From contig NC_135565.1 in NCBI RefSeq assembly GCF_964340395.1, positions 9,662,742 through 9,726,741 on the forward strand: DNA of 64,000 nt. Direction: 5' to 3'. A program made the position numbers and the translations under genes. The notes below the pieces were generated by a model, which did no database searches, had not been told where the DNA came from, and saw only the letters and a list, made by a program, of their open reading frames with translations. The stretch is from Glandiceps talaboti (lineage: Eukaryota > Hemichordata > Enteropneusta > Spengelidae). Positions 36,930 through 47,109 of the stretch are shown piece after piece (positions within the stretch are counted from its first letter, which is position 1; the number at the start of each line of letters is the position of its first letter).

Positions 36930-37039
36930 ATTTTATTGTAATGGAATTAAGTTATACTTCCATGATACAAGTGTTAATGTTTCCTCAGAAAACTAACCGA
37001 AGCTCAATATACCATGAAGGTGAGACATTCTTTGCACAA

Positions 37040-37450
37040 ATATCCACTAACGGAAAAAATATAATATTAGATTCTAGCTTAGATGCAGGCTCTAACTTAC
37101 ATTTTAGATGACATCTGATAAAAAAAGTACTCTGTACATCGTGCGAAGTCTAATATTAGAGTCTAAATGTAATATTAGATTGCAGACTCTAACTTAGATT
37201 TTATCTGATATTTTCCCATAAACACTACCTCTTGGGGTGCAGGCCATAAGCGACGTCTAATGATAGCGTCTAATATTAGATTTTATCTGATATCATCCGA
37301 TACAAGCAACATGCAACATCTAATATTAGAAGAGTCTAATATTCAAGTTTAGATTATAACTTAGAAGTGACGTCTAATAGTAGAGTCTAATATTAGATTT
37401 TAGACTCAAACTTACATGCGACATCTACTATTAGGCATTAGTCTAAGACG
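37040..37450. repeat. Array of TCTAATATTAGA palindromes
   Basis: The 12-bp palindrome tctaatattaga and close variants occur many times, interspersed with gacgtctaat and attttatctgata. There is no strict period, and arms can pair in many ways. No protein is encoded. It could be a degraded palindromic mobile element. Confidence 0.7.
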
Positions 37451-37704
37451 ATATTATCAGGTAATGCATATATGTGATATGTTGCACTTTCCTCCAATAT
37501 ACAATGTAGCATGTTTTTTTCTCTCCTACAAACATTACCAATACATGTATGATTCACCTTATGTTGGTCATACTGACACAAGATGTTTATTTGAAATGAA
37601 TGTGATTGAAAATAATTCAATGAAAATGTTAGCAATAAAGCATATTTTCTAAGAAACATCTTTGTGTCATTATTTGTATGGACTGTGTTGTTTGATTGAA
37701 TGGG

Positions 37705-38165
37705 CTGTATTGGCCTATAGGGTTGTTCACTAGGTCTTCAAGGTTGTCCTATTGGATATCAATAGGGTTGCCCTCTAGGACCTACAGGGCTGTCTTATTG
37801 GACATCAATAGGGTTGCCCCTAGGGACCTACAGGACTGTCCCATTGGATATCAATAGGGTTGCCCTCTAGGACCCACAGGGCTGTCCTGTAGGACGCTTA
37901 CAGGGTTGTCATGCAGGATCTACACGGCTGTCCTATTGGATACCAATAAGGTGTCCTGTAGGATCTACAGGGCTGTCGTATTGGATGCCAATATGGCTGT
38001 CTTATTGGACGCCAATGGGGTTGCCCTATAGGACCTACAGGGCTGTCCTGTTGGGCGTCAATAGGATTGTCCTATTGGACTCCAATAGGGTTGCCCTATA
38101 GAAGCCATGTCCAAAACCCTCATAGGACTGCCCTGTAGGATTGCCGTATAGGATCCTATAGGATT
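37705..38165. repeat. Minisatellite of about 62-bp units
   Basis: Units alternate tattggatatcaatagggtt with gccctctaggacctacaggg-type sequence and vary by substitutions and indels. Shorter partial units occur at 37880-38000. It is rich in small palindromes such as cctatagg. Frames across it are interrupted. Confidence 0.85.
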
Positions 38166-38321
38166 TTTTTGTAAGTGGACATTTGTACAAAATCTGTACC
38201 ATTAGATTGCAATTGATAACTAGGCAGAAACATGAATCTTTACTACACATTTCAGTTATGTGATGAAAGCTCATCTGTGCCAAAGTTCAGTCTCAGTTAA
38301 TGGTACCTATTGCAACAACAT

Positions 38322-38609
38322 TTAATTAGCTAACCAAAGCTTTCGCCAGGTATCCCCCATGGCTTTGTCAGTGTTTTCATTCGACCCTGACAATGTTACA
38401 ATTTCGGTCAGACTGGTTTAGACGAGGGATTAAGAAAGTGATTCACAATCGAACTCTAAACCATCCATGAACCGTGATGGGGATGTACATGTTAAACCAA
38501 CTTCCGAGAATTTTGGACAATTGTCGGAAGTTATGCATGTGTCGTGACTGAAAACACCTAGGGAACCATGGTGGTGGATACCTGGCGAAAGCTTTATTGA
38601 GCTAATTAA
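38322..38609. mobile_element. MITE-like element with about 40-bp terminal inverted repeats
   Basis: The left end (ttaattagctaacc, then aaagctttcgccaggtatcc) and right end (complement, ending agctttattgagctaattaa) are inverted with few differences. Total length is about 288 bp. The interior is non-coding and contains further small inverted stretches (ccatgaaccgtgatgg). Target duplication is unclear. Confidence 0.75.
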
Positions 38610-38844
38610 AATTTGGTGCAATACGTTAAATCCATTAACATTTCAGCTGGTTGATATACCGTGTATGTCTAAATGGGACAAATGTTTTTATCAGGAACCG
38701 CGAACATCTTTGGACAGTATGGGCGAATATTGGCCAAAGCGGGTTTTGTTGTCGCATTCGCTGAACACGAGCTACTCTCGTCCGACAGCTGTCACTTTTA
38801 GTTGGATGTCACCCCATAGCAGCTTTTTAGCACAACTCAACTGT

Positions 38845-38903
38845 TAAAGTTCAGTAGTGCTATAGGCATGGCAAAGTGTCTGTCTGCCTGTCTGCCTGCC
38901 TGT

Positions 38904-38982
<79 letters not shown>

Positions 38983-39205
38983 CAACACAAAGTCAAAAAC
39001 CGATTGCCATGATATTTAGTGGGTATATTACCTTGGGTGTCTAGTTGTGAATTTGTTCAAATCAAAATGGTTTTACCACCGGTGTGTGCTTTCAAAAATG
39101 TGATCTCTGGTCAAAAGACTTTAAATCCAAAACAACTGACCAGATTAGGTTGAAATTTGGTTGGACTGTCCACTATAATGAGGTAGATACACCTAATTAT
39201 CTCGG
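38845..39205 (-). mobile_element. Pearl/HINE-like element, family B, right part inverted
   Basis: It begins with the complement of the family B right end (gtgctataggcatggcaaag), then a CTGT/TG microsatellite (38880-38980), then one to two core units in reverse (aaaaccgattgccatgat). The same pieces in plus orientation occur at 54617-54720 and 57486-57640. The left boundary of the Polinton integrase lies right at the end of this fragment. Confidence 0.65.
38907..38980. repeat. (TG)n microsatellite
   Basis: About 37 TG units within the HINE-like fragment. Confidence 0.97.
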
Positions 39206-40118
39206 ATTTCAGCAGTGAAAGCAGTAAAAAGTTTCCTTACCGCAAAGTAATTGTTTATGAAATTGATGATCAGTGGCAAGCTAACATTGTGGAGATGAAT
39301 AACGACCAGGGGTATCGTTACACTCTAACTGTTATCGATGTGTTATCGAAGTATGCCTGGGCGATACCGCTCAAATCAAAACGTGGTATTGAAATGGCTG
39401 ACTCCTTTGAGTTAATTTTCAAAGACCGTGAACCGAATAAAATTCAAATTGACGAAGGTCGGGAATTTTACAATAAGCATGTTAAAGAGCTTTTTGAAAA
39501 CCATGAAATCGAATGGTTTAGTACACGATCCGATAAAAAAGCATTGGTTGTTGAGCGCTTCAACAGGACACTTAAATCACGTATGTATAAATATTTTACT
39601 GATAAACAGACTAGACAGTGGGTCGACATACTAGATCGTTAGTGGACGGTTATGACAATAGTTATCACAATTCAATCCACATGACTCCGAAGGAAGCATC
39701 ATTAGCAAAGAATGAAAATATCGTTTGGTATAATTTGTACGGTGCTTATCTCACTGTTGAATATGGAACTCCAAAGTTTAATATCGCCGATACCGTGAGA
39801 ATTTCCAAATACAAGAACGTGTTTGCCAAAGGATATCTACCAAACTACTCGCGTGAACTTTTCAAAATCAAACAAATTATCTTTGGTCCCGTTATTGTTT
39901 ACACTCTGGAGGACTTATCAGGTGAAGACATTGAAGGCACGTTTTATGAGCAAGAATTATCACTTGATATGACTAAAGAGCCGAAGGAATATAAGGTTGA
40001 AAAAATATTACGTAAGAAAAAAATCAAAGGTCATGAATACGCATTGGTAAAATGGTTAGGATATGACGATAAATTCAATTCTTGGGAACCGATTGAAAAT
40101 ATTCAAAAAATAATATAA
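39187..40118 (+). pseudogene. Polinton integrase with chromodomain, broken
   Basis: The DDE core has a segment VYEIDDQWQANIVEM, then TVIDVLSKYAWAIPLKS, IQIDEGREFYN (second catalytic Asp, codon 39451-39453) and VVERFNRTL (catalytic Glu, 39553-39555), with 33 residues between the last two. Where the family has its first catalytic Asp, after WQA, this copy has Asn (AAC, 39283-39285), consistent with a G-to-A change. A one-base frameshift near 39639 moves the frame to 39618-40118. The C-terminus is a chromodomain (YKVEKIL...VKWLGYDDKFNSWEP), which in Polintons is thought to steer insertion to chromatin marks. The N-terminal zinc-binding part is missing. Confidence 0.88.
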
Positions 40119-40144
40119 TATAATATAATTGGTATAGGATAAAC

Positions 40145-40495
40145 ATGTTTAATAAAGAACATAATATAACCAAATTTTTAGATAGGTTCAAAGACGTCCT
40201 TGGTTTTAATATAGAGCTGGAATGGGACAACTTCAGAAGGAAAAATATGCACGTATTAATTGTAAATACAGGGGTAAAATTGAAAGATACATCAACTTAT
40301 TTTATCCTTTTGTAAAGAAGTCGAAAAAAAGAATTTTTTAAACGTATCGAATTCTTAGCTCTATTTCCAGAGCCAGAGGACAATCAAGAGGCTAGATTTT
40401 TGAATGAATACTGGGTTCTTAAATTAATACAAGATACTAGGAACAGACGTATATTTCAAGATAAATATGGAAATATATTAGTATGTTTTATATAA
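40145..40495 (+). pseudogene. Small conserved-looking Polinton ORF with one nonsense codon
   Basis: A 117-codon frame from an ATG at 40145, preceded by taatataatataattgg. It is interrupted by one in-frame TAA at about 40316 and is open again to 40495. The first half has a FLDRFKDVLGFNIELEWDN segment and the second EFLALFPEPEDNQEARFLNE. The second half keeps frame and amphipathic character, which argues it was one gene. I do not recognise a function. It sits between integrase and the first structural-type gene. Confidence 0.55.
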
Positions 40496-40528
40496 ACCTT
40501 TTAATATAGCAAAGCAAACTGGAAAAAA

Positions 40529-41855
40529 TGTGGAGATTAGGATTACCAGAGTCAACGAAGTCTACGAATTCTACAAAGACAAAGTAAAAACAACAACCTT
40601 CGGCTCCTTCAACTCTTTCAGCTGTGCCGGAGCCGCCTCATTTTCCAAAACCATTTACGTTAGCAAAGCAAAATGCTAACTATGCACTACATCAACCATT
40701 TAATAAACACTTATCCATGGATTTACGAGATACACTCGTCAACATGGATGTTTATGTAAGTGAAACTGATCGATTTAATATAAAGCTGAGGGATATATTC
40801 AAAAACTACATATTAATTCATTTATAGAAATGCAGGCAGTGCCAACGAGTGGTTGAAAGGACCAAATATGCATTACTGTGACCAACAGTTAAATTTTGCT
40901 GTGTGGTTAGCTACTACTGGATGTGGTGTTAGTAATCACGATCATCTGTATAATGAAAATATTCCTAAACAAATTCAATCATTTTTTAGATTCCACGTGT
41001 ACTTTACGATAAGAAGAATATTGAATGAGCTTTCTTGCCCACTACCTGATGATGTCGATACATTTAGTAAAGCCGATAATTTAATTGATGTACCGACCTA
41101 TCATAGAATATGCGATGAATTCGGACTAAGGTAAAGCACATATAAAAGAAAGCCAATATAAATTTCAAGATACAATGGTTGAATTACCTGATGCTCCAGA
41201 TGAGGTCCGCAGAAGTTATCATTGGCATAAATTTCAAAATGCCGATTATAAACCATACAACTACTTTGTTTTAGAAAACAGTACAGGCTTCACACAAGCG
41301 GGTTTAGGACGATTGAATCGATCAATCGAAGCTTATGTATATTGTATGTTAGGAAGTCAAGCAGACACGCGAGTAAGTATAGCAGACTCTGGCGGTGCCG
41401 GTCAAGAAACGAGACAAAAAATGATTTCATTACTTGAGGATGAGACGAGAGGCATCAACGAGGACAATAGTATACTCCATTATCAAAATGTAATCAATGC
41501 AACAAGGGTAAAGTTAGATCTAGCCATTTCTCCTTCTTTATGGTCAATCCCGAGTAAAATGATTATAAATTTGAATACGAATGTGGCGGGTTATAACAAT
41601 TTCTTACAACAGGCGACAGAAGATATGAAGTTCGGTTATAACAACATAAATAATGACGTGAAAAAATCAGCATTAAAGGAAATGGAAGGTCACCCCGATC
41701 CAGTTCAACAGCTCGACAGTTCAGACAAAGCAGTAGCAGCAGTTGAAGCGGTAGCAGAGGTAGCAACGAGTACACCAGAGCACGACATTGTTCATGAATA
41801 TTCAACGATTGGAATAATAGTTGGGGCAATATTTTTAAGTTACATATTTATATAA
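40529..41855 (+). pseudogene. Polinton structural-type protein with C-terminal membrane anchor, broken
   Basis: Four pieces in two other frames make one gene. ATG 40529 is followed by an in-frame TAA at about 40586. The frame then runs to 40827, and frameshifts near 40825 and 41127 lead to 41855. Landmarks are a Pro-rich N-terminal segment (PEPPHFPKPF), a MHYCDQQLNFAVWLATTGCG stretch, an FRFHVYF(T)IRRIL helix, a region RSYHWHKFQNADYKPYNYFV, and a final hydrophobic span (IGIIVGAIFLSYIFI) that looks like a membrane anchor. Its size and place in the virion-type gene block suggest a minor structural or membrane-associated protein, but this is inference. Confidence 0.6.
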
Positions 41856-41878
41856 GATTTATTTAACTTTGCTGTAAG

Positions 41879-43110
41879 ATGGCTGACTTTGATCCTTTTG
41901 ATGGTAACCCTTTTAAGGAAGACGAAGATTATGAAGATCCTGGTGAAGACTTTGAAATGACAGAGTATGAACAAGATTCGCTGGATTTGTTGGAGCTAAC
42001 GGGGCAAGAAAAAGCATTCCCAGACCCGGCAGCCCCTGCAGTAGATAAACTTACTGAATTAAAAACTAAATTATTGTTGGAAACTATTGACACAGTTATC
42101 AAAAAAAGTGACGTGGAAGTTAATCGAAGTGAATTGGAAGCAAATACATATGTAGGAAATGATGGAGAGTTGTATGATAATATAAAAAAATAAAAAAAAA
42201 TACAAGAAATGGTAAACTTTTAGCTAAATGTACAATAAAAGGTAAAATTGGTACTGCAGCTGCTGATAGGCTTTTATTAGACACTTCATCAAAGAAAGTT
42301 GATAAACTTCCAACTGCATTGCTTGCGCTTGAAACTAGAGATCTCACACCAACAATGATTGGTCAATTAAGAGACTATCAGGCCGACCTCAGAAGAGACA
42401 CTGTAGGTAACAAACATGAAATCGATAAAATCGAAAACAAAATTGAAGAATGGAATGAACTCAATCCTGAATACACATTCATACGTAAAGAACTTGATAC
42501 ATCAAACAAGAGTTTAGAAGAGTTGTATGATAGAAAAAGAAAATTGGAAAACAGACAAAAAATCGAAGAATTATCGCAAGATGAAACAAAGGAATTAGGC
42601 ACAATTCAGATTCATATCCTAAAATATAATAAAGATTCTAATACTTTACGCAATAAGTTAGCTGAGACATCTGCTTTGAAAGAAATACTCAAAGACCCAG
42701 AACTCACTATTAAAGATAAGCTAACAATTCTTTTCAAACGCAATGGAGTTACTATCGTTTCATTGGCAACAGCCCTCGGTTTAGTAATAACTACCATAGC
42801 CATTGCAATATCAACACCCACCAAATCTAGTGGTGGTAGCGGCAGTAGCAGTAGTGGTGGTGGACCAGTCAAAGCAGTTATTAAACGTGTTGCGGATGCA
42901 TTGAAATGGCTCGGTAATGAAGCAGTGATGGCACTGCAAGGTATTTTAGGTTCTATTGTATTGTTTGTTTTAAAAACAGCGGGACAAGTAGTGGGATTTA
43001 TAGGTGAGCATGTCTGGTTGTTGGCAACTGCTATAGCAGTGTACCTTTATGAACAGATTTTTAAACAGAGTTTTAAACGAAAAAAAAAATATATATTTTA
43101 TATAATATAG
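41879..43110 (+). pseudogene. Polinton coiled-coil and membrane protein, one frameshift
   Basis: It starts at ATG 41879, preceded by atatttatataagat. The N-terminal 60 residues are strongly acidic (KEDEDYEDPGEDFEMTE). The frame shifts in an A-rich run near 42185-42200 and continues to 43110. The middle is a long charged coiled coil (HEIDKIENKIEEWNELN... and KSLEELYDRKRKLENRQK). Two hydrophobic segments follow (around VSLATALGLVITTIAIAIS and the IVLFVLKTAGQVVGF region), separated by a Gly/Ser linker, and a basic tail. It is likely membrane-associated. Function unknown; the neighbours suggest a role in the particle. Confidence 0.62.
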
Positions 43111-43119
43111 TATAAGAAA

Positions 43120-43434
43120 ATGCCTTACAATAAAGAACTTCAAGGTGATTACTCAAAACTAAATGCACTTGGTAGTAAAGGAGAGCGAACTCGTCATGTT
43201 GTAACGTATAATCCAAATGATGCAAAACCCGGTGAAGTTTTATATATCAGGTGTCCAAAATTAGAGGAAACTGTTGTTTTAACAGATAAATTTAATCTCG
43301 TCTTTGATCTTAAACTAAAAGGTCATAATAAAAACTTCGTTGTTCAAAACCTGTCTGCCAATGTCATCAGTCGACTAGTTTTAAAATTCGAGGGGGAAAT
43401 CTTAATGGATTTAACAGGCTTATCAGTGCTCTGA
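43120..43434 (+). pseudogene. Capsid-like protein N-terminal fragment
   Basis: A 104-residue frame from ATG 43120, with a ttatataatatag box just upstream. It is rich in beta strands (EVLYIRCPKLEETVVLTD, FNLVFDLKLKG, NFVVQNLSANVISRLVLKFEGE) and looks like the first strands of a jelly roll. Position just upstream of the packaging ATPase fits a major capsid protein. It ends at a stop right where ATPase sequence begins in another frame, so most of the gene is lost by deletion. The capsid identity is inference from strand pattern and order. Confidence 0.5.
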
Positions 43435-43989
43435 CATGTTCGGGTAAAACAGAGTTCGTTATGCAACTGTTACAGACACATTACAAGAATGTCTTCGATT
43501 ACATAATCATAATCTGTCCGACGTTCATAAACAATAAAGCTTACGATAAAAAAATTATTTACAAAGACTCGGACATTATTATAATGATTCCCAACATAGA
43601 AAAAATAAATGAAAGTATTGAACTCGTGTATGAGTGTTATAAAAATACAAAAAGTCTAATCATACTAGATGACTGCGCTTTCACAAAAGTTGTCAAATCT
43701 CGTGTCAATATTTTAACAAAATTGGCATTTTCAGCTCGTCATGATAATATTAGCGTATGGGTACTTACGCAACAATTTATGAGTATCGCCAAGACATTTC
43801 GAGAAAATATTGGCATGCTTGTTCTGTATTACACACCGAGTAAAAATGATGTTAAAGAGATAATTGAAAACTACAGGATGGAATTAAATAAAAAGGAAAT
43901 TAGTGAATTTATAAAACAATTAAAATAAACTCCTTACAGCAAATTAGTGTTTCGATTAAGACAACCTTATAGTATATATCTGGTATAAT
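43411..43989 (+). pseudogene. FtsK/HerA-A32-type packaging ATPase fragment
   Basis: The frame begins inside the protein with a Walker A motif, ALTCSGKT (43428-43451), of A-x4-GKT form. A hydrophobic strand and Walker B, SLIILDDC (about 43653-43676), follow. A sensor-like VWVLTQQF segment comes next, with Gln where packaging ATPases usually have it. An in-frame TAA at 43926-43928 precedes a short conserved-looking tail (FRLRQPYSIYLV) ending at about 43989. There is no start codon of its own because the 5' end was removed with the capsid C-terminus. This is the genome-packaging motor of the element family. Confidence 0.75.
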
Positions 43990-44079
43990 GTTAATCAATG
44001 ATATTTTATGGCTATTTATTGCGTTAGTTTTCATCTACTTTTTTATAAAACAAAATATATTTTTATATTATATAGCAAA

Positions 44080-44577
44080 ATGGAACAGACATTTACAGAT
44101 ATTTTACAGCTAGTTGAATCAGTATCAACAACACCAGAACAGGTGTCTCCAATAGCTAAGTACAGAGAAAGATTACTATGTATCATTGCTGCTGGTCAAT
44201 CAAAAGCTTTCTTGGGGAAAAATTTCACTCTCGAATATATTGAAAAAGCGAGCGATAAAGAAATTGAAAAGTATTATAAGATATATGAAAGCACTTACAG
44301 TTCTCTCGTAAGTGACAATATTGTAAATGGAGTTTTATTTGGGATTAGTAAATTAGTGGGACTTGTGCTTCCAGTGCATAATGTGAATAAATTAAGTGAT
44401 GACCTGAAGAACAATTTTCTTGTTACGAATCAATTCAAACAACTTCCTGGAAAGTCAGCATACAGTTATGGTCCTCTTTTAGCATTGACAAGTGGTGCTC
44501 TCACTATTTTAAATAACATTAACTTTGCAAAACATACTTGTCCTAAGCAAAGTGACTTAAATGACTTTAATAAATGA
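44080..44577 (+). CDS. Polinton ORF, unrecognised, 165 residues
   Basis: It starts at ATG 44080 (MEQTFTDILQ), preceded by attatatagcaaa. A helical N-terminal half contains YRERLLCIIAAGQSKAFLG. The middle has two hydrophobic stretches (VNGVLFGISKLVGLVLPV and PLLALTSGALTILNN). The C-terminus, CPKQSDLNDFN, lies in the segment duplicated downstream (44767 on). The frame is intact, though a tail present in the second duplicate may have been cut off by a nonsense change. Function unknown. Confidence 0.5.
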   Translation: MEQTFTDILQLVESVSTTPEQVSPIAKYRERLLCIIAAGQSKAFLGKNFTLEYIEKASDKEIEKYYKIYESTYSSLVSDNIVNGVLFGISKLVGLVLPVHNVNKLSDDLKNNFLVTNQFKQLPGKSAYSYGPLLALTSGALTILNNINFAKHTCPKQSDLNDFNK

Positions 44578-44976
44578 TTTTAATGTTCTTGATCAAGATC
44601 TTGAAAACAACTTGAAACTTGACTTAGTTGAAAAGAGTTTCAAAAATTAAAGTAAAAACATTTTTGTATTATATAACAGTGTAAAAAATGAGTGATACAG
44701 AACAGACTCAAACAGACGGTATCTTCTTGGTTTATTTCAGTATCTTCTTTATTTATTTCAGCATCGAGTACTTGTCCTAAGCAAAGTAACTTAAATGACT
44801 TTAATAAAGTTGAAAAGAGTGACTTAAGACAACATGAACAAGAACATGATCAAGAACTTGAAAACAACTTGGAACTTGACTTAGTTGAAAAGAGTTTCAA
44901 AAAAATTAAAGTAAAATTATTTTGTATTATATATAACAGTGTAAAAAATGAGTGATACAGAACAGACTCAAACAGA
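44528..44976. repeat. Tandem duplication of about 240 bp inside the Polinton
   Basis: Unit 1 (44528-44717) and unit 2 (about 44767-44976) both hold cttgtcctaagcaaagt, gacttagttgaaaagagttt, a tattatata box and the start of an ORF reading MSDTEQTQT. Unit 2 contains an extra segment (gacttaagacaacatgaac). The result is two copies of a promoter plus start codon in front of one gene. Confidence 0.85.
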
Positions 44977-45275
44977 AACTGACTATAAAAAGGGAAACTA
45001 AAAGATCAGGTAGAGTTGCATTGGGTAAAAAATTAGCAATAATTTCATCTGAAACAAAAAAACGAAAAAAATTAAAATCGATAGAGACAAAGGAGTTTAT
45101 AGAATCAATGGAACCAATAAAGGCGACCGAGTTTTCCTCACAGTTGGATAATAAAAGCTCACAATTTAATAATACTATGATTCTATTAACTCTTGGTTCA
45201 CTAGAAATTGGGTAGCTGGTTTATATTATAAAAGAGAGTGGTTTTTACAATCAGGTATAAATGATAAAGAAACTT
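44949..45275 (+). pseudogene. Polinton small basic protein, frame-broken
   Basis: It starts MSDTEQTQTE at ATG 44949, 15-25 bp after a tattatatataac box. After about 10 codons the frame shifts to one reading KRETKRSGRVALGKKLAIIS and KKRKKLKS. A second shift near 45205 gives a WVAGLYYKREWFLQSGIND ending at about 45275. The Lys/Arg-rich first half suggests nucleic-acid binding. The copy of its start in unit 1 (44690) runs into a stop after about 30 codons. Function inferred from composition only. Confidence 0.5.
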
Positions 45276-45362
45276 AACAATTAGTGGCACCACAACCAAT
45301 TAAAAATAATGCTCTGTTTGATATGGAATAATTATTTTATATATATATTATATATATACACA

Positions 45363-45602
45363 ATGACAGTCTATACTAAACTAATCGTGAATGGTCTTTA
45401 TGATGGTGCAGTTTTATCTGCTTTAACAATAGCTAATAGTTTAATACTTGATAAAACTCTGAAAATAGCTCCAGACAGTCCTAAAACAAGTGTTTCATTC
45501 AAGAAGTTTGCTTATCTTGCAATAGCCATAAGTGCGGCAGTATTGGAGAAAGATATGTTAGAACAAAGAAATATGTTACCAGTTGATCCTTGTAAAGGAT
45601 AA
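45363..45602 (+). CDS. Polinton small membrane-type protein, 79 residues
   Basis: ATG 45363 follows a ttatatatatattatatat box. The frame is intact: a hydrophobic N-terminal region (VNGLYDGAVLSALTIANSLI), a short polar part with SFKKFAYLAIAISAAVLEKD, and a DPCKG end. Two amphipathic or membrane-type helices are plausible. Unrecognised. Confidence 0.5.
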   Translation: MTVYTKLIVNGLYDGAVLSALTIANSLILDKTLKIAPDSPKTSVSFKKFAYLAIAISAAVLEKDMLEQRNMLPVDPCKG

Positions 45603-45641
45603 ATAAAAAGAATAATTTATATATATCTAAATATATACATA

Positions 45642-46066
45642 ATGGGTGCGGCAATTGCGATGATGATTGGTGGTGCAGTTTTAAATGCAACTGCCTTTGT
45701 TGGAGCTGGTTATTTAGGTAAGACACTTACAGGTGATTCAAAACAAGAACATGAAAAAGAATTAAAGAGACATGATTTAGCTTTGGAGAATTTCAATAAA
45801 GATCGTGAGGTATGGTTAGAACATAGACAAAAAGTAATGGATTTTATAGCGAAACAAAAAAAATTTAGATGTCCATGCGAGACAAAATCTGGTTCTTACT
45901 GATCAAAACTTAAATTTATATCATAAATATCATCCTCAAACAGAACGTCACAAAAATGAACCACAATTTAGTGAGTATTATCGACCGTCGGAAAATATGA
46001 AATTTATCAATATATTTATTTAGCTGGTTGTGGAATATTATTAGTTTATTTAATAAAAAAATATAT
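45642..46066 (+). pseudogene. Polinton Gly/Ala-rich membrane protein, two frameshifts
   Basis: ATG 45642 follows tatatatctaaatatatac. The N-terminus (MGAAIAMMIGGAVLNATAF) is a hydrophobic Gly/Ala helix, followed by a charged helix (EHEKELKRHDLALENFNKD). In the A-rich run near 45862 the frame shifts to a segment with QNLVLTDQNLNLYHKYHP and SEYYRPSENMK. A further shift near 45995 gives a C-terminal membrane helix (YLAGCGILLVYLIKKYI). The N-terminal and C-terminal hydrophobic ends with a polar middle suggest a virion membrane or scaffold protein. Inference only. Confidence 0.55.
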
Positions 46067-46082
46067 TTAAATATATAATAAA

Positions 46083-46721
46083 ATGGAAATATGTAAATTA
46101 TGTAAATGGGAAAATACATCCCATGATTGCACTACCATTTGCGGTACACTGTTTGGAAAATCCCATTGTTCTGATTGTTGTGATTCAATGACAAAAATAA
46201 ACTGGTATGATATCATACATTGTAATATATGTAGAAAATTCAATATACCTCATGACGATATTTGTAAAAACATTTGTGGTAACATCTATGGAAGATTCCA
46301 CTGTTTTGACTGCTGTACTTCGTTTAAAAAACCTCTAGATGAAAGCTTTCATGACCAAGGGAAAAAAACAAAATATTTATGATCCGAAAACCAAATTAAA
46401 AAAGTTTTTAAGAGGTATAATCTAAATTATTATCTTTTATCAACTGTTACGAGACTATTTTTATCAATCAATAAAACTCATGCAGAGCCAACACAATATC
46501 GATCACTCAACTTTAGTGTGATCATAAAAGCAATTCTATTATACTTAGGAAAATATCAGGAAGCTGCTCAAATACCAGAGTTGAAAACGAAAGCATTTTC
46601 ACAGAACCAAATTCTTAAACGATTTTGGGATAAATGGAATCTAAAATATCCAGAGATAAGATTTATTTGGTGGTGTTTACGTTGGCGCCAAACATTTTTA
46701 AAAATAAAACAATCATTGTAA
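46083..46721 (+). pseudogene. Polinton Cys-rich protein with in-frame stop
   Basis: ATG 46083 follows ttaaatatataataaa. The first 99 codons hold two imperfect repeats, each with CxxC (CKLC, CNIC), a later C-x3-C pair (CTTIC, CKNIC), and HCSDCC or HCFDCC. They look like a paired zinc-binding module. A TGA at 46380-46382 is followed in the same frame by an open stretch to 46721 (KKVFKRYNLNYY, RFWDKWNLKYPEIRFIWWC). The second part may be the rest of the same protein or a separate gene. Unrecognised. Confidence 0.5.
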
Positions 46722-46734
46722 GTATTTCTTAACT

Positions 46735-46998
46735 TACAACTTTTCTTTTTATGTATATACAACGTAAAATAACTACCTAATTCTGAACCACAATCACAGA
46801 TATATCTCTTAGGTTCTTTAACACAAGGTTTACCTCTATTATAATGTTTATTTAAATGACACTCATATTTATATGCGAACCCACATTCATCACATGTAAA
46901 CTCGGTAAAAACGCGATCACATGTTGGGCATGCATTAGGATATTCGCGTTTTTTATTCTCGCAAGAATATTTTATATTTGTGTGTTTAATAAAATTAT
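46735..46998 (-). pseudogene. Convergent zinc-finger gene, 5'-truncated
   Basis: On the minus strand an open frame without ATG encodes a Cys/His-rich protein. CPTCDRVF is followed by CDECGFAYKYECHLNKHYNRGKPC, which ends in H-x3-H and a following Cys, then YICDCGSELG and an IHKKKSC ending. The layout of C-x2-C, a hydrophobic core and H-x3-H fits C2H2-type fingers. A stop lies immediately upstream, so the start is lost. It faces the Cys-rich gene tail to tail. Further codons past 46735 overlap the opposite gene and are not trusted. Confidence 0.6.
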
Positions 46999-47109
46999 GT
47001 CATAGGGGTTCATTGACCTTTTGACCTTTTGAACCCGCCGGTGCGTTCATTTGAACAAAGGATGGGAGTATTAATAGATTGCCAATTGTCGATCGTTACA
47101 CTGTATGTC

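Noticed and set aside
46568-46735. Extension of the minus-strand zinc-finger frame
   Set aside because: It overlaps the opposite-strand gene and loses Cys/His spacing, so it is treated as a shadow.
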